From positions 19,083,750 to 19,147,749 of the forward strand of contig NC_092356.1 in assembly GCF_963676685.1 (NCBI RefSeq): 64,000 bases of DNA, read 5' to 3'. Position numbers and translations under genes: made by a program. Of the stretch, positions 59,295 through 64,000 are shown in pieces (positions within the stretch are counted from its first letter, which is position 1; each line of letters begins with the position of its first letter). The notes beneath the pieces are model-generated. The model was not told the DNA's origin, did not search any database, and worked only from the letters and a program-made list of their open reading frames with translations. This DNA comes from Mytilus edulis (taxonomy: Eukaryota; Mollusca; Bivalvia; Mytilida; Mytilidae).

Positions 59295-59495
59295 CAGGTA
59301 TAACATGTTTAAACCAGCATTTTCCACCAAAAGAAAAGGCATGTACCAAGTAAGGAATATGAAATTTGTTATCTTTTTGTTTGACGTGTTTTGAGCTTTT
59401 GATTTTGCAATTTGATTATGGACTTATCGTTTTGAATTTTCCACGTAGCTCGGTACTCTATTAATTTTACTTTTTACCGAACTAAAAACAACGTC
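59295..59495 (+). repeat. Dispersed retroelement tail, family C (copy 4)
   Basis: AGGCATGTACCAAGTAAGGA, TTTGAGCTTTTGATTTTGCA and TTTTGAATTTTCCACGTAGC parallel the 56.6-kb copy. Confidence 0.65.
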
Positions 59496-60344
59496 GTTTT
59501 TAACAGGAAGACAAATAACCAAGAAATAGAACAACACATGGTACAGATAGCCTGACTCGGTATGGGCAAAATTGTTGTGGAGTTAAGCCAATTTCACGCT
59601 GTCAAAAACCTCAGCATTATCCAATTTAGTCGTATTGAAGTAAAATCCAGCACATTACAGCAACCAACTTCATGGATGACCACTGGTTTAAAGGAACTAA
59701 CAAAAAGCTAATCCTTTTGGTAGCAGCCTTAACATGTGTTCGATACTACAGCAAGCTAGCTAAGGTATTTACAACATGTGCAACAAAATATCACAAACAA
59801 CAAAAAAAAAAACTTAAACAAAAGTTGAATCGTCTCTTTCGTCACTTTTATGATGACATGGAATATAATGTATGTGTTAATTTTTTCCTGTAGAAATACC
59901 GTTTTTAGCCTGCTGAATTATACAAATCACTTACTTATGTATTGACGTTTTCAAAGAAGAGAATTCTTAATAATTTGTTGATTTAGATTTATTTTGCAAA
60001 CATTTTTGCAATATTCGGTTCTTATTTATCTGATGTGTTTCCTTCAGTTTTGGTTAATGACCCGGATTTGTTTCAGTCGATTTATGACTATTGAAAAGTG
60101 GTATACTACTTTTGCCTTTATTTAATTATCTTTAACTTTGAATTAATTTGACGCCTTTGATGATAAAACTTTCGACCCGGAGGAAAACTCAAAATTGCTT
60201 GAAGCAGTTGATAGAAAAAAAAACTCTAGCCAAATTTGATATTACACTAAACACAGTGGATTCCGAAGAAATAACGGATGAGATAAGCGAGACAGATAAA
60301 AATTATCTAGAATAAGAAAGCAAAGTTAGAAAATATAAAATAAA

Positions 60345-60445
60345 ATCTTACGGTGACCTATAGTTGTTGATGTCTGTGTCATGCTGGTCTATTGTGGAGA
60401 GTTATCTCATTGACAATCATACACCATCTTCCTTTTTTTATATAT
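60345..60445 (+). repeat. Dispersed tail, family B (short end fragment)
   Basis: TTACGGTGACCTATAGTTGT and GAGAGTTATCTCATTGACAA, then a T/A-rich end. Only the 3' part of the family is present. Confidence 0.65.
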
Positions 60446-60449
60446 ATAT

Positions 60450-61635
60450 ACACGTAGTTACATTATTATACATAGATACGCGACGTTCTACAGTTAGTGG
60501 AAAACTCACGATGATATACCTTGAATCTTGTATAAACCCGGAATAATATACACAATGTTTCAATTTTGTATATATGATAATTGGTTATCATCTAATGATC
60601 TAAGCACAAAAATCTCAGACGTTTTTGGTATTTCTTTAACATGTTTAATGCTTTGTTTCTTCTTTTATTTTGATTCATATAGTTTTATGTCCCCTATCCC
60701 AAATGCAATTTTTTTTTTTGTAAGTGCTATCAACAACAAAGCCTAATTTATTGTTATATATCATTTTTGAATATACAATTAAATTCCACATGACAATACT
60801 AAGAAAACCATTTAAACTTGATATACACTCATAATTCCACACACACTGAGCGATTATTTTAAGTTAATGTTGATATTTTTTGGACCTCCTGTTGCCATCA
60901 TGTGTAATTAATTATCGTTTTCTCATCCTTTCCACCTCCCTTTCCCCTACTAATCGTTTTTCGTCGCAGTGCACGTGACAGAGGCATAATTTTCTGGCGG
61001 CGGCGTAAACTATTTGTGTAAAGCTTTTTATTTCAGAAAGTAGAAGAAGTGAATGCTTCATATCTTGTTTGCAAAAATCTTATACAACAAATTTTCAGTC
61101 AATCGTATTTCAATTGTCCTTGGCTTCATTTTCATGGGTTTCAGCGACGGCTTGAAAACACTCTGTCATGAATATTTCTCACTTAATATGAGAAATAAGA
61201 TAACCGTTTTTGGTATATGAGTTCGTTGCAAAGTCTATATATTTGTTGGTATATGGGTTCGTTGCAACGAACATATATCCGTAAGACAGTCTGGATGTGC
61301 ACCTTACCTAGACGTCATTTAATGGATCAGTGATCAAGGTGAAAGTTACGTGATTATGTCTGTTTCGCAAATGTCTCAAAAAACTAATTACATTAGGTCA
61401 TTTATATTTGGTGTATGGGATTATTGTAAGGTCAAATGTCTGTCTGTCAAGTATTATTTGACCTTGATCTCATATTCATACTTCAATGTAAAGTTTTTTT
61501 TTGTCTTGGTCTGTTTTTCAATTATCATACGCAACAGGTCAACTAATGATGTATTATAATCTGTAAGGTGGATATGTCTGTGCGACACAAAACATCATAC
61601 CTTGATCTCATTGTCATGTGTAATGCTTTTTGTAA
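60450..61635. other. No recognisable gene
   Basis: AT-rich. Near 61215-61280 GGTATATGAGTTCGTTGCAA and GGTATATGGGTTCGTTGCAA form a short direct pair 40 bp apart, the second followed by its own inverted CGAACATATATCC. Confidence 0.4.
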
Positions 61636-61762
61636 TACCTTTATTTTAGATACTTTCGACATAAAATCAATGGATAGTTAAGCCAGCGAGATATTTTTCA
61701 GGTGTTTACTCTTGTTAGATAATGTTACATCAAGTGATCAACAAAAATTGGCGAATGAAATG

Positions 61763-61989
61763 TCAAATATAGGTTTTGCAGATAAAACTTTCTGTCACAT
61801 CACAATTCCATTTTAACCATTTATACTCCACACCGTCATACAACTGAGCACACACCGAACGATTTCTTGTATTGTACTGTGTTTGTGTATTCGTCCATCG
61901 AGTGTAATTCATATGTTTGGTTTTTCCATCGGATGTAAACCATTTGTACACGCCATGGTCATTCTTCCCACCAATCCAGACAGAACGTG
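61763..61989 (-). CDS. C-type lectin domain, last exon
   Basis: Acceptor TTTTTTTGCAG lies just before 61989; the frame above it is intron, so an apparent start further up is rejected. The exon begins with two bases of a split codon and encodes SVWIGGKNDHGVYKWFTSDG, YTRWT, CAQL and a C-terminal WNCDVTESFICK before a TGA stop (61763-61765). The WIGG...W...W...C...W.C....FIC layout is the second half of a C-type lectin fold. The calcium-binding EPN/QPD and WND motifs are missing (WNC instead), so sugar binding of the classical type is doubtful. AATAAA lies about 120 bp past the stop (61640-61645). The first half of the domain was not found in the remaining 2 kb. Confidence 0.75.
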
Positions 61990-62764
61990 CTGCAAAAAAA
62001 AATGAGCAAAGCATTTTAAAGAATAACTTTTGTACTGATTTTTCTGAATCCAAAAACAACGCTCGTTAAAATAATTGACATTTTTCTAAAATTCTAACTA
62101 TCATATACTGAATGCCAATGAAAACGCAACATATATTATATTTTGATAATAAAAAAAGATTAACTTAATAAAAATTAAGCAGTTTCCCACAGTTATTTTA
62201 CTCCCTTATTTAAAGTACTTTTTTTTTTACAATATGCAGATGTCAAAATCAAATGCACATATTGTAAAAGGAAGTTTTGTTACTTTACGTATACCGGTGG
62301 TTGACAGGGCGTCTGCCACGTTTATTGTGTAAAGGACCGTGGTATATTTTATTTATGTAGTCCTGTGAATATGGTGTAGTGCAGTCATGTTAAGATATTA
62401 CAGATCCAGAGCTTTTTCAAAAACACCGTAGACACATCGGAATGGCCCGAGACCTCGGTATTACTGCACGCAGTTGCAAAGAAGGCTGTCTTGTCATTCA
62501 CAAGCAAAAGGTGTAACTAAAAAGAAACGTGCACAACAAAGACATGCAAATGCAGAAAGTCTTTGGTACCATGTGGAAGTATAACGTCACCCTAAGCATA
62601 CATGCAAGAATACAATAAGCGATGAAAACTAAGGTCAACTGATTGTGGCATATATATTTTATTTTTTAATAGCTTTTGAATTAGAAAATTAATACATTTC
62701 TAAGTAACCATCATTTTTTTTTTAAGATAAAGTTATTTTATAATTGAAACGTTTCTAATGCATA

Positions 62765-62945
62765 TTTGAAAAAAAACTATATGGTCCAAATACTCATATG
62801 GTCCGGCCTGTTAATACCCAAACGAGTATATATCCTGATATGGTCCGACCATACGTGTGCGGTCGGACCATATGAGTATACGTATATGGTCATGACCATA
62901 CGCGTATGGTCAAAATACTCATATGGTCCGGAACAGTTACATAGG
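62765..62945. repeat. Palindrome cluster with CATATGGTCCGG motifs
   Basis: About ten copies of ATATGGTC or GACCATAT in both orientations within 180 bp. ATATGGTCCGACC (62838-62850) and its exact complement (62861-62873) form a 13-bp stem with a 10-base loop. The outer pieces ATACTCATATGGTCCGG repeat directly at both ends. Possibly a small MITE. Confidence 0.75.
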
Positions 62946-63059
62946 CATAATGCACCCGCCTTGGACAAAAGTCATTCTTTTCCTCGGATTTTGGTCCGAT
63001 CGAGCCAATGTTGCATCAGATTTGACATGGTTTAGACGATGAAAACAGCCACCAATATC

Positions 63060-63250
63060 ATAAAGTCAACTTGAGTTTGCTTTGCGGGACAAGCGGAATA
63101 ACATTCCTCGGGATCACATTAAACGTCCAGGATGATCAATTCCACGGCGCTGTCGAGATTGCGCTGCACCACGGGGTTGTAACATTTTTTGTAAGGACTG
63201 TGAGTTGATGATTCGACATTGGATGTTTCGTTTACCTATTGCGCCCGGAA
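63060..63250 (+). pseudogene. Possible transposase C-terminal relic with Cys-rich end
   Basis: One frame reads RDKRNNIPRDHIKRPG, a stop, then PRRCRDCAAPRGCNIFCKDC and ELMIRHWMF before a stop. The paired C-x-x-C groups resemble the zinc-ribbon end of piggyBac-like transposases, but this is weak and no other part of a transposase was seen. Treat as a guess. Confidence 0.2.
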
Positions 63251-64000
63251 GATGACAAGAAACATTTTTGTTTGATATCGATCTATTGTTAAAATTGTTA
63301 ATTTTCAAGATCAATTAATTTTGAAAGATTGTCATTGCTAATATAAATTTTATTTTTGAAAAACCAAGTGTTACGTTTTCATTGGCACTCAGTATATATT
63401 GTACAGTAAAGACGACATGCAAAACTAGTATGATGACGTATGCTTAACCAGTAGCTGGAGAAATACCAACAATCTTTATTTTGTACCTGTCACATTGCTT
63501 ATCCCAATACACACCAACTTATCGTGATCATCTAGATCTATTATCAATTAAGTTTCTTCTGAAAACCAAAGATAAAATTATCATGCTATCAAGTTGTTAC
63601 AATTTAACTTCCTGATATACTGACGTGTCCTATCATTTAATACTCTTTCTCTAGCAATTCAAATTTCCCACTTTGTAATGAGTTCTTGCATTTAATACCT
63701 ATATGACTTTTCATCTAAATGGTGGTGACTACCATTTACATAGTGGAATGCAAATCAAATTTAAATCTTTGAGGATATCTAAACATATAAGTGTCCAAAG
63801 GAACTTATAATAAGTTTTACTTTAAAAAAAAAAAAGAAGGATACACGTGTACACTTCATATCGCGGTCGTTTTCTTGATAATCACGAACTAGAATCTCTA
63901 ACACACGTGTTGTCATATTTCAAATCTTCAACTTCCAATTCCCTTACATCAACTCACTTTGATTTGCGTTCATCGATTGTAATCCTTTTATTGTTATGAC

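Noticed and set aside
59672..59893. 73-codon open frame rich in Lys and aromatic residues
   Set aside because: Not recognised and without supporting splice sites or relatives in the window; kept out of the gene list.
63485..63560. Possible upstream exon of the C-type lectin gene on the minus strand (LVCIGISNVT)
   Set aside because: Splice-like sites exist and the end phase would fit, but the frame has stops near its start and the sequence does not look like the first half of a lectin domain.

Overview
The window is AT-rich, intron-containing, repeat-dense animal DNA, most likely from a marine mussel (Mytilus or a close relative). The reasons are the many copies of dispersed tails ending in GAGTTGTCTCATTGGCACTC or a close variant, which I associate with mussel genomes, the 355-bp satellite around a GACGAAACG core, and a HEPN/STAND/ankyrin gene of a type expanded in bivalves. 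Species cannot be settled from the sequence alone. Most of the 64 kb is transposon-derived. I can support three protein-coding loci; all are spliced, and their exons are short or preceded by introns, so simple ORF reading misses or mis-starts them.

Layout. 1-9.4 kb: retroelement relics on both strands, a 4.0-kb TA-flanked inverted-repeat element (1001-5020) built of palindromic sites around a 256-bp satellite, a nested 280-bp MITE, and four near-identical 355-bp satellite units. 10.3-18.4 kb (+): three phase-compatible exons of a HEPN-like / STAND NTPase / ankyrin gene, whose last exon alone encodes the NTPase and about 28 ankyrin repeats. 19.7-28.9 kb: a duplicated sequence whose second copy is split by a 7.73-kb insertion with about 90-bp terminal inverted repeats and a 6-bp target duplication. 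28.9-38.2 kb: a large hairpin, a 2-kb element with 500-bp inverted arms carrying a frameshifted gene, a gag-like relic and a LINE relic. 38.3-39.9 kb: a 74-bp tandem array with a dimeric higher-order pattern. 40-48.7 kb: hairpins, LINE tails, a CACTA-type element (43873-45492), a small MITE and a local duplication.

48.8-51.2 kb (-): four exons of a secreted phospholipase A2, with a (TTA)n microsatellite filling most of its last intron. 51.4-52.2 kb: the GIY-YIG end of a Penelope-like element with a long inverted duplication. 52.2-61.7 kb: CCAACGTTGG-type repeats, retroelement tails and a reverse-transcriptase relic. 61.8-62.0 kb (-): the last exon of a C-type lectin domain gene. 62.8 kb: a compact palindrome cluster.

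The three genes (STAND-ankyrin, secreted PLA2, C-type lectin) belong to families often linked to invertebrate immunity, but nothing here shows co-regulation. No tRNA, rRNA or CRISPR was found. All database statements are from memory; no search was run.
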